DNA of 64,000 nucleotides from UBA4416 sp040386075 (GTDB taxonomy: Bacteria; Bacteroidota; Bacteroidia; B-17B0; Aurantibacillaceae). Position 1 is the first letter of the stretch. The number at the start of each line of letters is the position of its first letter. Positions 1 through 9,010 of this stretch are shown here, piece after piece. The notes beneath the pieces are model-generated. The model did no database searches, was not told the origin of the DNA, and saw nothing but the letters and a program-made list of their open reading frames with translations. The stretch is from NCBI GenBank assembly GCA_040386075.1, contig JAZKGE010000008.1, positions 1 to 64,000 on the forward strand, in the 5' to 3' direction. The position numbers and the translations under genes are program-made.

Positions 1-1
1 C

Positions 2-1210
2 TTACCTACCGACCTGAATCAGATCATCAAAGAGTTCTCTCAGATCTATTCCCTGGAATCTGCCAAGAAAAATATTCATTTTTATATAGAAAGCAATATA
101 AGTGAAACAGATTTTATTTTAATAGATGAAGTAAAACTACGCCAAATACTATTCAATCTTCTTGGTAATGCATTCAAATTTACCAGCGTTGGTCAAATTA
201 CTTTTTCTATCCAATACCAAAAAAGTGAGGTTGATCTCAATAAAGCTTCCTTAAGTATAAAAATAAAAGATACGGGAATTGGTGTTCCATTAGAACAACA
301 GACCGTTATCTTTGAATCTTTTAAACAACAATATGGCCAAAGTACCAGAAAATATGGCGGTACGGGTCTTGGGCTAACTATTACCAAACACTTCATTGAG
401 ATGATGAATGGAGTTATATCTCTAAAAAGTGAAGAGGGAAAAGGAAGTGAGTTTATAATAACTTTTGAAGAAGTTGAAATTGTGAATAATTGGAAGAATA
501 CAGAAAACTTCAATAGAGTTTCAAATGTAAGGTTTAAAGGGCAAACGGTTTTGATAGTTGAAGACATTCATTCAAATATTGACATCATTAAAGGTTATTT
601 AGACGGGTACAACCTGATCTTGCAGGTTGCAGAAAATGGACAGATTGCCATCGATATGCTTGAAACCATGAAACCAGACCTGATATTGATGGATATGATG
701 ATGCCAGTTATGAGTGGCTATTCGGCTACAAAGATCATAAAATCCAATAAAAGATTGACTGGAATACCGATCATTGCTACTACGGCCTCAGCCTTAAAAC
801 ATAATGAATTACTCATTAGCAATTTGTGTGATAACTACCTACGAAAACCCATTGCTAAAGATGACCTGGTAAATATGTTGGCAAATTATCTGTCACATAA
901 CGAAGTACGGTCAGGTAACACCTCTATAATAACTAACAACGAGCAGGTTTACCATCTCGAGAACCATTTGCGAAAAGATCTGCATTCTAAATTCAAAAAA
1001 AGATATAACTCAGTGAACGAACTGATGAGCATAGATGATATAAGTTCATTTGGTATTGAAATTAAAAACTATGGTAAGGTAATAGCCAGCCCGGTTATTA
1101 TTAATTATGGGACGCAATTATTAGAATATGCTGAAAATTTTGAGATCGAAAAAATGAACACGCTTTTTAAGAATTTTAATTACTTAATACAAAAGACAGA
1201 CCATGATTAG
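2..1210 (+). CDS. Hybrid sensor histidine kinase, C-terminal part (truncated by window edge)
   Basis: The frame is open from base 2, so the N-terminal sensor and H-box lie outside the window. The visible part starts inside the HATPase_c domain: N-box RQILFNLLGNAFKFT, G1 box DTGIGV, F-box IFESFKQQ and G2 box GGTGLGL. A receiver domain follows (VLIVED acidic patch, phospho-Asp in LILMDMMMPVMSG, Lys in YLRKPI), then about 90 residues without a recognised domain. The next gene's ATG overlaps this stop by 8 nt, so translation is probably coupled. It is the likely phosphodonor for the receiver and Hpt proteins encoded next. Domain assignment is firm; the signal sensed cannot be judged because the sensor is missing. 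Confidence 0.93.
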   Translation, partial: LPTDLNQIIKEFSQIYSLESAKKNIHFYIESNISETDFILIDEVKLRQILFNLLGNAFKFTSVGQITFSIQYQKSEVDLNKASLSIKIKDTGIGVPLEQQTVIFESFKQQYGQSTRKYGGTGLGLTITKHFIEMMNGVISLKSEEGKGSEFIITFEEVEIVNNWKNTENFNRVSNVRFKGQTVLIVEDIHSNIDIIKGYLDGYNLILQVAENGQIAIDMLETMKPDLILMDMMMPVMSGYSATKIIKSNKRLTGIPIIATTASALKHNELLISNLCDNYLRKPIAKDDLVNMLANYLSHNEVRSGNTSIITNNEQVYHLENHLRKDLHSKFKKRYNSVNELMSIDDISSFGIEIKNYGKVIASPVIINYGTQLLEYAENFEIEKMNTLFKNFNYLIQKTDHD

Positions 1211-2774
1211 TGAGAGTCCGATAACATCTATTCATACCAATGATCTGGTTGTCAAAAAAACAAGGATCCTGATAGTAGATGATTCTGAAAGTAATATAAA
1301 AGTTTTAGGCAGCGTTTTAAAAAAGCACAACTACGAAGTACTTACTTCCATTGAATCTACCAGGGCATTCGACATTGCTTTAGAAAAACAACCTGATCTG
1401 ATCTTACTGGATATTTTAATGCCACATCTGGATGGATATTCTGTTTACAAATTACTGAAAGATAACAGTAAAACTGCTGCAATTCCGGTTATGTTTATCA
1501 GCTCTTTAAATGCCACAGAAAACCTGGTAAAAGGCTTTGATCTTGGTGCAGTAGATTACATTTCAAAACCTTTTAACCATGACGAGTTGATTGCCAGAGT
1601 TAAACACCAAATAAAACAAAAAACTGCTAATAAGCATATCAATGCCCTTTTTAATAGCCAGCACCATACTTTTATTATCATTGATGAAAATTATATTATT
1701 GTAAACTTTAATGATACGGCAAACGAAAGAGAATTAGTATTTACAAACGAAAACTATAAGATCGGTGACAGCATCTTAAATCATATCAACGAATCGGATA
1801 GAGAATTTATAGTAAATAAATTCAAAAAAGGATTTAAAGGAAAAATTGTTGAATTTGAACGATGCTATTTCATAAACGAAAAAAGAAGGTGGTTTAATTA
1901 TTTAATAGAACCCATTAAAAATCGTTCAGGCGTTGTTGTTGGTTGTGTTTTAAGTGGTGCAGAGATAACACTAAAAAAAGAAGAAAATATACGAGAGATT
2001 GAATATCATCGAAAGGTAAGCAATCTTTATAGCGAGATCCAACAAAGTCTTTCCTATGCAGCTTATATTCAAAAATCTATTTTACCTGATAATCTGAAGC
2101 TTTTAAAATATTTTGATGACAGCTTTGTATTACTACGATCGAAAGAAAAAGTAAGTGGTGACTTTTATTGGAATTATGAGCTTGAGAACAAACATTTACT
2201 TATTTTAGGTGATTGTACCGGCCATGGAGTGCCTGGGGCATTATTAACGGCCATTAGTATCATGCTATTGGAAAGGCTTGTTAAATATGAAAAGATCCAC
2301 TGTCCTGAAAAAATATTGTTTGAACTTAACAATAATATTGTATCGATCTTAAATACAAATAGTGGCGGTGTAAAAGATGGTCTGGAAATGGCCGTTTGTT
2401 TATTTGATAAAACCGAAGGAATACTTGAGTTTGCTGCCGCTAAAAGATCTGCCTTTATTGTTAAAGAGGGTGTAATTAATGAGGTAAAAGGAGATCGGTT
2501 GGATATAGGAGGCTATCCTATGAAAAAGTACACAAAACAGATAATCTCTAATATACATGGCGCATCAATCTATCTCTTCAGTGATGGGATCACAGATCAG
2601 ATAGGAGGTGATAAAAACAAAAAATTTATGAAGAAAAAATTATCAAAATTAATTTTATCTTTATCCATGCAATCCATGGCTACTCAAAAAGAAGTTATTG
2701 AAGATACGATTGTTAACTGGACTAAAAACGAAGAGCAAACAGACGATATGTTGCTCATTGGCATTAAATTGTAA
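1203..2774 (+). CDS. Response regulator with PAS and PP2C-type (SpoIIE) phosphatase output
   Basis: 523 residues. Residues 20-140 are a canonical receiver (acidic pair in LIVDDSE, phospho-Asp D70, Lys in ISKPF). Residues about 148-255 look like a PAS fold. A short coiled linker leads to a SpoIIE/PP2C phosphatase domain from about residue 280, with metal-binding Asp residues in SGDFYW (D320) and GDCTGHGVPGALL (D337) and a C-terminal QTDDMLLIGIKL. Such proteins dephosphorylate Ser/Thr phosphoproteins such as anti-sigma antagonists or SiaC. The partner is not encoded beside it. The STAS protein (11521-11949) and the SiaC-domain protein (28679-29803) are candidate substrates by inference. Its ATG overlaps the upstream kinase stop by 8 nt. 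Confidence 0.92.
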   Translation: MISESPITSIHTNDLVVKKTRILIVDDSESNIKVLGSVLKKHNYEVLTSIESTRAFDIALEKQPDLILLDILMPHLDGYSVYKLLKDNSKTAAIPVMFISSLNATENLVKGFDLGAVDYISKPFNHDELIARVKHQIKQKTANKHINALFNSQHHTFIIIDENYIIVNFNDTANERELVFTNENYKIGDSILNHINESDREFIVNKFKKGFKGKIVEFERCYFINEKRRWFNYLIEPIKNRSGVVVGCVLSGAEITLKKEENIREIEYHRKVSNLYSEIQQSLSYAAYIQKSILPDNLKLLKYFDDSFVLLRSKEKVSGDFYWNYELENKHLLILGDCTGHGVPGALLTAISIMLLERLVKYEKIHCPEKILFELNNNIVSILNTNSGGVKDGLEMAVCLFDKTEGILEFAAAKRSAFIVKEGVINEVKGDRLDIGGYPMKKYTKQIISNIHGASIYLFSDGITDQIGGDKNKKFMKKKLSKLILSLSMQSMATQKEVIEDTIVNWTKNEEQTDDMLLIGIKL

Positions 2775-2785
2775 TTACTATATAC

Positions 2786-3973
2786 TTGACCGTAAAAGCA
2801 AATATCAAAACTGTCTTAATTGCAGACAATTCCTATGAAAATTTGGCCCTTTATGGAAAAAGGTTAAAACAGGAAGGGTTCACAGTTTTAACTGCTATTG
2901 ATGGTAAACAGGCGATTGCTATTGCCCAAAACAAAACTCCCGAAGTTATTGTTGTCCAAAAGAATATTCCGCTGGTTGATGGTTTTGTTTTAGATAAGAT
3001 AATCAGATCAAATCCATTAACAAGTGATATTGCCGTTATTGTATTAGCAAATGAACACGAAATTACATCCGTCGATCATAGTTTTGGTTTTAATAAAGCC
3101 AATATATTTCTAAATCCTCCCAACTTAGATCAACTTATCGAACGAGTTTATTTTTTGGCAGCCGAAAGCTATAAAAGCTCCTTTGATCCTCCTAAAAATC
3201 AAAGAGAAAAACGAATCCTCATCGTAGAAGACAATGAATTGAATCAAATTTATATAAGCTCTGTATTAATAGAACTTGGAATTAAACATGATATTGCAGA
3301 GAATGGCGAAAAAGCTTTAGATTACTTTTTAAGCAAACCTTATGACCTGATTTTGATGGATGTAAATATTCCATTAATAAATGGCATAGAATTAACACAG
3401 ATCATCAGATCTAAGCATAAAAGTTTTCTTCCTATTATTGCTATTACCGGACATTCTGAAAAGGAACTTATCGACAAATGCTTGCATGCAGGAATGAATG
3501 CCTTTCTCACAAAGCCATTTCAGGCGCAGGCTCTTAAAAGCATGATATTGAATGAGATCTCCCAAAGTGGGAATTCAACTAATAACCAATTAAGCACTAA
3601 TGCTGATGAAGGCCCGGGTGCAAGAAAATACGATTATAACCAGGCCATCAAATTATCAAATGGAGATAAAGAATTATTTGAAAAATGGCTTAACAGATTT
3701 TTGGGATTAGTAAAAACAGGAATTGATTTTATTGAATCGTCGGTAAATGAAAATGATTTTACCAAGAGAAATAAGGTTTTTCATGAATTGATCAACTATT
3801 CTGGTTACTTTGGTGTTGATGAACTAAGGTTATATATCAAAGAATTACAGTCAATTCAAAAATTCACAACAGATAATAAACGCTTGGAAAATTTTTATAG
3901 AAAAATTAATGCTGAGCTAAAAGAAATTGAAATGTATTTTATAGAAATATCAAAACAAACGAACATAAATTAA
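2786..3973 (+). CDS. Pseudo-receiver / receiver / Hpt phosphorelay protein
   Basis: 395 residues from a TTG start 11 nt after the upstream stop; no ATG is available nearby. The first receiver-like domain (residues 8-125) has lost its chemistry: Gln58 sits where the phospho-Asp belongs (EVIVVQKNIPLVDG), the acidic pair is D-N, the beta4 Thr/Ser is Ala and the beta5 Lys is Asn110. The second receiver (142-255) is canonical (VED, phospho-Asp D192 in LILMDVNIPLING, TG switch, LTKPF). The C-terminal 110 residues contain VFHELINYSGYFGV, matching the Hpt consensus with phospho-His H333. The likely role is to pass phosphate from the upstream hybrid kinase, with the dead receiver as a docking or regulatory module (inference). 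Confidence 0.88.
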   Translation: MTVKANIKTVLIADNSYENLALYGKRLKQEGFTVLTAIDGKQAIAIAQNKTPEVIVVQKNIPLVDGFVLDKIIRSNPLTSDIAVIVLANEHEITSVDHSFGFNKANIFLNPPNLDQLIERVYFLAAESYKSSFDPPKNQREKRILIVEDNELNQIYISSVLIELGIKHDIAENGEKALDYFLSKPYDLILMDVNIPLINGIELTQIIRSKHKSFLPIIAITGHSEKELIDKCLHAGMNAFLTKPFQAQALKSMILNEISQSGNSTNNQLSTNADEGPGARKYDYNQAIKLSNGDKELFEKWLNRFLGLVKTGIDFIESSVNENDFTKRNKVFHELINYSGYFGVDELRLYIKELQSIQKFTTDNKRLENFYRKINAELKEIEMYFIEISKQTNIN

Positions 3974-4000
3974 AAGGGCTCGTTATATGAGCCCTTTTAA
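3970..4000. terminator. Bidirectional intrinsic terminator
   Basis: A 12-bp perfect stem (TTAAAAGGGCTC / GAGCCCTTTTAA) with a 7-nt loop. A-rich and T-rich flanks let it work on both strands. It separates the convergent phosphorelay operon (plus) from the chemoreceptor-porin operon (minus) and overlaps the stop of the upstream gene. Confidence 0.85.
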
Positions 4001-4023
4001 TTTATTTAGAAAAAATCAGCTAA

Positions 4024-4476
4024 TTATTGTACGGTACAAACAATTTTAACTTTTTCTTTGTCGGCATCTGATAAACTACCGGAATTTACAAATCCAATAG
4101 CACCAACCTCACTACCAACGAAATTTATAACATCATTTTCTGAAGAGAATTTATCCTGAGGTTTCTCAGCACTTTCGTATTGCTTTTGTGTAAAATAGGT
4201 GTCTACATCAGCTGCAGATAGATTCAACACTTTTTCGTAAAAGTTGGTTTGTGCGCCGTTTTTTGACTTGTAATCAACAGGGCGAATGTTTTTATTAATG
4301 TCTGGCCATCTTTTCTTGATCTTCCTTAACCAGTATAATTTAACTTCACTAACAGATAAGTTAGATACTGGATTTTCCTTGTTCACGATAACTACCAAGG
4401 ATCCTGATGAATAATTGTAATGCTTAAACCCCGATAAGATACCGACCAAGCAAAAAAGTAAAAATATTTTTTTCAT
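4024..4476 (-). CDS. Small periplasmic phosphate-binding-like (PBP-like) protein
   Basis: 150 residues with an N-terminal signal sequence (MKKIFLLFCLVGILSGF). The body resembles a short, PstS-like type of PBP-like domain: SLVVIVNKENPVSNLS near the start, a W-x-RKIKKRWPD segment corresponding to the usual F-x-GKxxxWPDG region, and VGSEVGAIGFVNSG near the end. It is much shorter than a full PstS and no ABC permease or ATPase gene is nearby. It is the last gene of a minus-strand operon after a chemoreceptor and a porin, so a ligand-capture role feeding the receptor is plausible but inferred. The ligand is not identifiable from sequence. Confidence 0.75.
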   Translation of the reverse strand: MKKIFLLFCLVGILSGFKHYNYSSGSLVVIVNKENPVSNLSVSEVKLYWLRKIKKRWPDINKNIRPVDYKSKNGAQTNFYEKVLNLSAADVDTYFTQKQYESAEKPQDKFSSENDVINFVGSEVGAIGFVNSGSLSDADKEKVKIVCTVQ

Positions 4477-4509
4477 GTTATTGTTTGTTTTTTAGTAAAA
4501 ATGTTAAAA

Positions 4510-5715
4510 TTAAAATGAGAATGCAAATTGTACGCGTGGGCCATGACTGGTTGTAACACCGATCTTATCTCCTTCTTTGTATCCGGGAAATAATGGATTT
4601 TGTAAAACAAAAGCTTTATCACGATAAACCGTATTCTCAACGCGGTAGTTGTATTCTAATTTAACTACAAAGTTCGAACTCAATTTATACCTCACGCCTA
4701 AGGTCAAATCATTAATTTTTAACTGGATGCCGTTTTTTGCTCCTGCATAATAATAATCAGTTGAGTTTTTTGTTCCGGCTTGTAAATAGGCGTATTGTGC
4801 GTATGGAATTAATTTATTAGTTACTTTATAGCCTGCATAGGCCAATAATCCCTGGCTGCTCTTCTCGCCAATCGAATCAAATTGAGCAGATTGATAATAG
4901 TACTCGCCCATGAACTCAAATTTTTTGGCTGGATTCATATAAATTAATGAAGCATTTGATAATAACGATGTTCCTTTTTTAATATTTGCTATACCGGCAG
5001 AATTTGGTTGATTGGCATTGAAAACATCATAATGTGCCGATCCAATGATTTTTAATCCTTCGATAGGTTCGAAACCGGCTTGCGCTGTAACAGCATACTG
5101 GTTTTTAAGGTTGTTCTTTAAAATAGTTGATCCAGCTCCATTACAAACAAAAACGCGGTAAAACATTCTTAATTTTGTAATGTTCTCCCCTTCAACTTGT
5201 ACTCCAACGTTTTTAATTTGTAATACACCTCCATCATTTGACGCACGAATAATTGACGGTCGTTGAATAGTTGGCTGTAATACTAAACCCATGTTATATT
5301 GGTTATTCCAGTAGCCAATAGGATTGAACATTTTACCAACTCTTACACTAAAATAATCCTTAATGTAGTATTTAGCCATTAAACGCTGGATCTCAAATTG
5401 CGCTACACCATTTGTTACGTTTGCGGTATTTTCACTCAACACACTTAAACGTTCTGTTAATTGCGATGTTATAAATAACACAAAGTTCCCAGGATTGAAG
5501 GCTGATTTTGTACTGTCTACATAAGTAGAATCGCTCCATATTGGGGGAAGCGCTGAACTTATAGGATTTGCAAAGTAATTTCCTTTTTTTGTTACTTGTT
5601 GGCTTTGAAATTCAGGTTGCCCAAAAAGTTTAAACTGGGTTTCCTGCGCATGTATCATAAGACTCGAGCCTAATAAAAGGCATGTTGCTAATAAATTTGT
5701 TTTTGTTTTTTTCAT
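4510..5715 (-). CDS. Outer-membrane porin-like beta-barrel protein
   Basis: 401 residues with a signal peptide (MKKTKTNLLATCLLLGSSLMIHAQ) and alternating polar/hydrophobic strands ending in the aromatic residue of VQFAFSF, as expected for a barrel inserted by the BAM complex. Segments such as YFSVRVGKMFNPIGYWNNQ and LGVRYKLSSNFVVKLEYNYR resemble the phosphate-selective-porin (OprO/P-like) superfamily. It lies between a chemoreceptor gene (42-nt gap upstream) and a PBP-like gene (33-nt gap downstream). Selectivity cannot be deduced. Confidence 0.8.
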   Translation of the reverse strand: MKKTKTNLLATCLLLGSSLMIHAQETQFKLFGQPEFQSQQVTKKGNYFANPISSALPPIWSDSTYVDSTKSAFNPGNFVLFITSQLTERLSVLSENTANVTNGVAQFEIQRLMAKYYIKDYFSVRVGKMFNPIGYWNNQYNMGLVLQPTIQRPSIIRASNDGGVLQIKNVGVQVEGENITKLRMFYRVFVCNGAGSTILKNNLKNQYAVTAQAGFEPIEGLKIIGSAHYDVFNANQPNSAGIANIKKGTSLLSNASLIYMNPAKKFEFMGEYYYQSAQFDSIGEKSSQGLLAYAGYKVTNKLIPYAQYAYLQAGTKNSTDYYYAGAKNGIQLKINDLTLGVRYKLSSNFVVKLEYNYRVENTVYRDKAFVLQNPLFPGYKEGDKIGVTTSHGPRVQFAFSF

Positions 5716-5757
5716 GTCTGTGGGATTTGTGACTTGTTTTGGGTTGTCTGTTTTGAT

Positions 5758-7305
5758 TTATTTATTTGATTTATCTTTAATTTTGAAAAAGGAAACAGCC
5801 TGTTTTAAAAAACCAGCTTGTTTATTCAATTCCTCTGCGCTTGCCGACATTTCCTCAGCTGCAGCGGCATTTGCCTGAACTACTTGATTTAATTGCTGTA
5901 TGGCATTATTGATTTGATTTGCACCTGCGTTTTGCTCGATGCTCGCAGAAGATATTTCCTGAATTAATTCAGACGTTTTTTGAATATTAGGAACAACCTC
6001 TTTTAATAATTCTCCGGATTTTTTTGCAATGTTAACACTGATGGAAGAAACCTCATTAATTTCTGTAGCGGCTTCCTGACTTTTTTCAGCCAGTTTTCTT
6101 ACCTCTGCTGCAACAACAGCAAATCCGCGTCCATGTTCTCCAGCCCTTGCCGCCTCTACGGCTGCATTTAAAGCCAATAAATTTGTTTGCCTTGAGATCT
6201 CTTCGATGATCGTTATTTTATTAGCGATAGTGATCATGGAATTAACGGTTTTGCCAACGGATTCATTTCCTTCATTGATCTCTTTTGCAGCTTGCTTGGC
6301 GATCTTTTCTGTTTGCTTCGAATTATTAGTGTTCTGTTGAATGTTAGCCACCATTTCCTCCATTGATGAAGAAATTTCTTCAACAGAACTTGCCTGCTCT
6401 GTTGCTCCATTTGACATTTGTTGTGAAGAAGAATTCATTTCATTACTTGCTGTTGAAATGCTATCTGCACTTTTTGCAACTGACGAAATAACACTGACTA
6501 ACTGGTCTGTCATCGTGATCATAGCTCCGTAAATTCCTTTTCTCTCTCTTTCTTTATCACTGATATTAAAGGTTAAATCCCCTTGCGAAATTCTGTTAGC
6601 CATTTCAAGCACCTCTTCGGGTTCGCCGCCAATTGTTTGAGATAAATTTTTAATTGTCCGATACGTTGCGATGAAGCCTATTAGAACCAATAAAATTGCT
6701 AAAAGAATAAAACTGTATTTAAGTGTTGCGTATGCAGAATTCTTATCATCTAATAATTCTGCATTCTTTGTTTCTATTTCCTGCAGGAGCCCGGTAAGAG
6801 TCAAGCTAATTTCTTTTTCAGCAGGTTCCAGTTGTTTTGTGTAAATATTAAGCGCCTCATCCACTTTTGCGTCATCAATATAATCATCGCTGGTTTTAAG
6901 TAACTGCATTACTTTTTTACAGTCGCCAAGCATCAACAAAGTTTTCTTACGTAGTTCTGTAAAACTTCTATGATATCCCTGATCTTCTGCATTTTCTAGG
7001 ATATCAGAGGTTTGGCTTAATATTAAGGGCACAATTGTATCACTATTTTTGATCAAAAGTGCCTTATCCTGTTGGTTTGGTTGAAAGATCCAGCCGTTGC
7101 TTAGCTTAGTGTTGGCGCTTAGAACGTTTTTAAATTCTTTAATGTTTTGAGAAGACGTCAGATATACTTCGGTTATATCCTTGTCAATACTCAATACTTT
7201 AGATAATAAAGTAACACCGATGATGGCATTGATGAGAGCAAAGGCCGTTATGATCACATAACCGGTTGCAATTCTGGCTTGTAGGTTGAGTTTGATTTTT
7301 TTCAT
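5758..7305 (-). CDS. Methyl-accepting chemotaxis protein (receptor 0)
   Basis: 515 residues. TM1 is at about 13-35, a periplasmic four-helix-type sensor spans about 36-195, TM2 is at about 197-215, then a HAMP-like segment containing IGGEPEEV and the signalling coiled coil. The tip ISRQTNLLALNAAVEAARAG is canonical for CheA/CheW contact. The C-terminus (SFFKIKDKSNK) has no aromatic CheR-docking pentapeptide. It is the first gene of a minus-strand operon with a porin and a PBP-like protein. Its promoter at 7338-7395 shares the CCCYTA-50 nt-TAnnTTTG layout of the main che promoters, so it is probably co-regulated with cheA and cheR. The ligand is unknown. Confidence 0.95.
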   Translation of the reverse strand: MKKIKLNLQARIATGYVIITAFALINAIIGVTLLSKVLSIDKDITEVYLTSSQNIKEFKNVLSANTKLSNGWIFQPNQQDKALLIKNSDTIVPLILSQTSDILENAEDQGYHRSFTELRKKTLLMLGDCKKVMQLLKTSDDYIDDAKVDEALNIYTKQLEPAEKEISLTLTGLLQEIETKNAELLDDKNSAYATLKYSFILLAILLVLIGFIATYRTIKNLSQTIGGEPEEVLEMANRISQGDLTFNISDKERERKGIYGAMITMTDQLVSVISSVAKSADSISTASNEMNSSSQQMSNGATEQASSVEEISSSMEEMVANIQQNTNNSKQTEKIAKQAAKEINEGNESVGKTVNSMITIANKITIIEEISRQTNLLALNAAVEAARAGEHGRGFAVVAAEVRKLAEKSQEAATEINEVSSISVNIAKKSGELLKEVVPNIQKTSELIQEISSASIEQNAGANQINNAIQQLNQVVQANAAAAEEMSASAEELNKQAGFLKQAVSFFKIKDKSNK

Positions 7306-7337
7306 TTTTTATACTTAAAATAATTGCTGTTTTTGCG

Positions 7338-7395
7338 CAAAAGTATTTTATTGTATAAAAACTGAGGTAGTACTATAACTTAGAAAGAGTAAGGG
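7338..7395 (-). promoter_or_regulatory. Promoter of receptor-0 operon with upstream CCCTTA box
   Basis: On the minus strand AAATCCCTTA starts at 7395 and a perfect TACTTTTG (Bacteroidota -7 consensus TAnnTTTG) starts at 7345, exactly 50 nt later. The -7 element lies about 33 nt before the ATG of the chemoreceptor. No TTG-type -33 element is evident, which fits an activator-dependent promoter. Confidence 0.65.
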
Positions 7396-7496
7396 ATTTA
7401 TTTAATACATGGTCAGGTTTAGGACACAGTAAGAAAAATTGAGATAATTGCAGTGATTGTTTTACTGAAAGAAATAACAAAGAATTGTTTCTATTC

Positions 7497-7919
7497 TTAA
7501 CCGGAAATGTTTTGTGTTTTCAAGTAAAGCAGGGCTTTATCCATAGAGTCTACCTCAATATAGTTGAGCCCTGAATCTGTTCCACTATTATTCCAATTTC
7601 TGGCTCCGATCTTTGCGATCGTATTTTTGGGCATGATGCTGATAATAAGCTTCAGTCCTAAGCGTTTTGATTCAGGATATAACGTACTCTCAAACCAATC
7701 CTGGTCTTCAGGATATGGCATTCCAATAGCCTGGCTGGCATCGGCAATAATAATAGTAGCTTTGAATTTTTTTAATGCCTCCAATTGAGCTTCACATGAT
7801 TTTCTGACATGAATTCCGGAAGTAAAATTAAACCACTTAACAAAAACAATTTGCATATCTGTATCATACCAGGTATCCACCCAATTATCTACATTATATA
7901 ATTTAACCTGCATTTTCAA
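7497..7919 (-). CDS. Small cytoplasmic protein of unknown function, paralogue of its upstream neighbour
   Basis: 140 residues, no signal peptide or membrane segment. It shares a clear backbone with the upstream protein (7903-8322): KSCEAQLEAL, then a hydrophobic strand with an Asp (IIIADAS), GMPYPEDQDW, LYP, and a conserved IAKIGARNW segment. The strand-helix pattern is reminiscent of STAS/SpoIIAA-like folds, but I cannot assign a family. Its start overlaps the upstream gene by 17 nt, and both follow a NarL-type regulator and kinase, so it may feed into or read out that pathway (inference). Confidence 0.75.
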   Translation of the reverse strand: MKMQVKLYNVDNWVDTWYDTDMQIVFVKWFNFTSGIHVRKSCEAQLEALKKFKATIIIADASQAIGMPYPEDQDWFESTLYPESKRLGLKLIISIMPKNTIAKIGARNWNNSGTDSGLNYIEVDSMDKALLYLKTQNISG

Positions 7920-8322
7920 AAAAGGTTTTTCCCAAATTACAAGCTTCCCCCATTGTAAAAACTTCAGTAAAATTGATCGTGTTTTTCTTACAACTATTTG
8001 TCCACGTTTTCACACCTATTTTTGAAATTTGATTTTCGGGTAGGATATTAATTAACAAATGGTGCTTTATTTTTTTAATGCGGGGATATAATACGTTTAC
8101 TAACCACTCCTGATCTTCCGGATAAGGGATACCAATGGTTTCGCTTGTATCGATAATTAATAAGCCTGTGTTATGTTTTTCCATCGCCGTTAATTGTGCT
8201 TCACACGATTTTTGAAAATGTTCATTCGTTGTAAGTTTTTGCCATACTACAACTACCGCGTTTATTTCGTCGTCAAAATAGGTCTTCACTATATTATCAA
8301 TAGAATATATATCGGTGATCAT
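7903..8322 (-). CDS. Small cytoplasmic protein of unknown function (tandem paralogue)
   Basis: 139 residues; it shares KSCEAQL, IIDTSETIGIPYPEDQEW, LYP and ISKIGVKTW with the downstream protein, so the pair arose by tandem duplication. The hydrophobic strand ending in IIDTS sits where a STAS domain carries its phosphorylatable Ser/Thr, but this is only a structural analogy. Third gene of the operon kinase - regulator - paralogue pair, 31 nt after the regulator. No catalytic motif is recognised. Confidence 0.75.
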   Translation of the reverse strand: MITDIYSIDNIVKTYFDDEINAVVVVWQKLTTNEHFQKSCEAQLTAMEKHNTGLLIIDTSETIGIPYPEDQEWLVNVLYPRIKKIKHHLLINILPENQISKIGVKTWTNSCKKNTINFTEVFTMGEACNLGKTFFENAG

Positions 8323-8353
8323 TTATACATTATAAGGCAATAATAGCACCAAC

Positions 8354-9010
8354 TTATTTAACCAGAATCAATTTTAGCTTGATCGCTTTTGTGATCATTT
8401 CGGCCGTATTTTTTACTTCCATTTTTTTAAGGATATTATATCTGTGAGCATCAACGGTACTAATACTAACAAATATTTTTTCCGCAATCTCTTTATTGCT
8501 TAATCCCTGGCTTATTAATTCGATGATCTCTTTTTCGCGTTTGGTAATGTCAATTTTAAACCCGCTTTTATTAAATCCTGAGTATTCTTTATTGATATAG
8601 TTGTCTGCAAGGATTTGTGAGGCCGATCGGCTTATATATTTCTCTCCTTTAATTATTTTTTGAATAGCTGCCGCTAATTCATTGTTTTTGAAATCTTTGA
8701 GCATGTAGCCATTTGCTCCTGCATCAAAACATTGGTTAATATACAACTCATCAGCATGCATGCTCAAAATAAGCACTTTAATGGATCCCGAAGATGCTTT
8801 CTTGATCTGCTTTGTTAATTCGATCCCATCCATGCCCGACATGGTGATGTCTGTTATTACCAGATCTACATTTAATTTTTTAAGCTCCATTAAAAGGTCC
8901 TCTGCGTTGTCAGATTCGCCAATCACTTGGAATTCAGGATTAAGTTCTAATATGCTCTTAATGCCATATCGTACAATATGGTGGTCTTCTACTAAGTAAA
9001 TTCTAATCAT
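8354..9010 (-). CDS. NarL/FixJ-family response regulator with LuxR-type HTH
   Basis: 218 residues. The receiver (1-120) has the acidic patch in LVEDHH, phospho-Asp D54 (VDLVITDITMSGMDG) and Lys in MLKDF. The LuxR/GerE helix-turn-helix is at about 150-212 (LTKREKEIIELIS-type region, GLSNKEIAEKIFVSISTVDAHR). The 4-nt ATGA overlap with the upstream kinase gene indicates translational coupling and a cognate pair. It is the only DNA-binding regulator in the left 30 kb, which makes it a candidate for binding the CCCYTA boxes at the chemotaxis promoters. That link is inference. Confidence 0.95.
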   Translation of the reverse strand: MIRIYLVEDHHIVRYGIKSILELNPEFQVIGESDNAEDLLMELKKLNVDLVITDITMSGMDGIELTKQIKKASSGSIKVLILSMHADELYINQCFDAGANGYMLKDFKNNELAAAIQKIIKGEKYISRSASQILADNYINKEYSGFNKSGFKIDITKREKEIIELISQGLSNKEIAEKIFVSISTVDAHRYNILKKMEVKNTAEMITKAIKLKLILVK

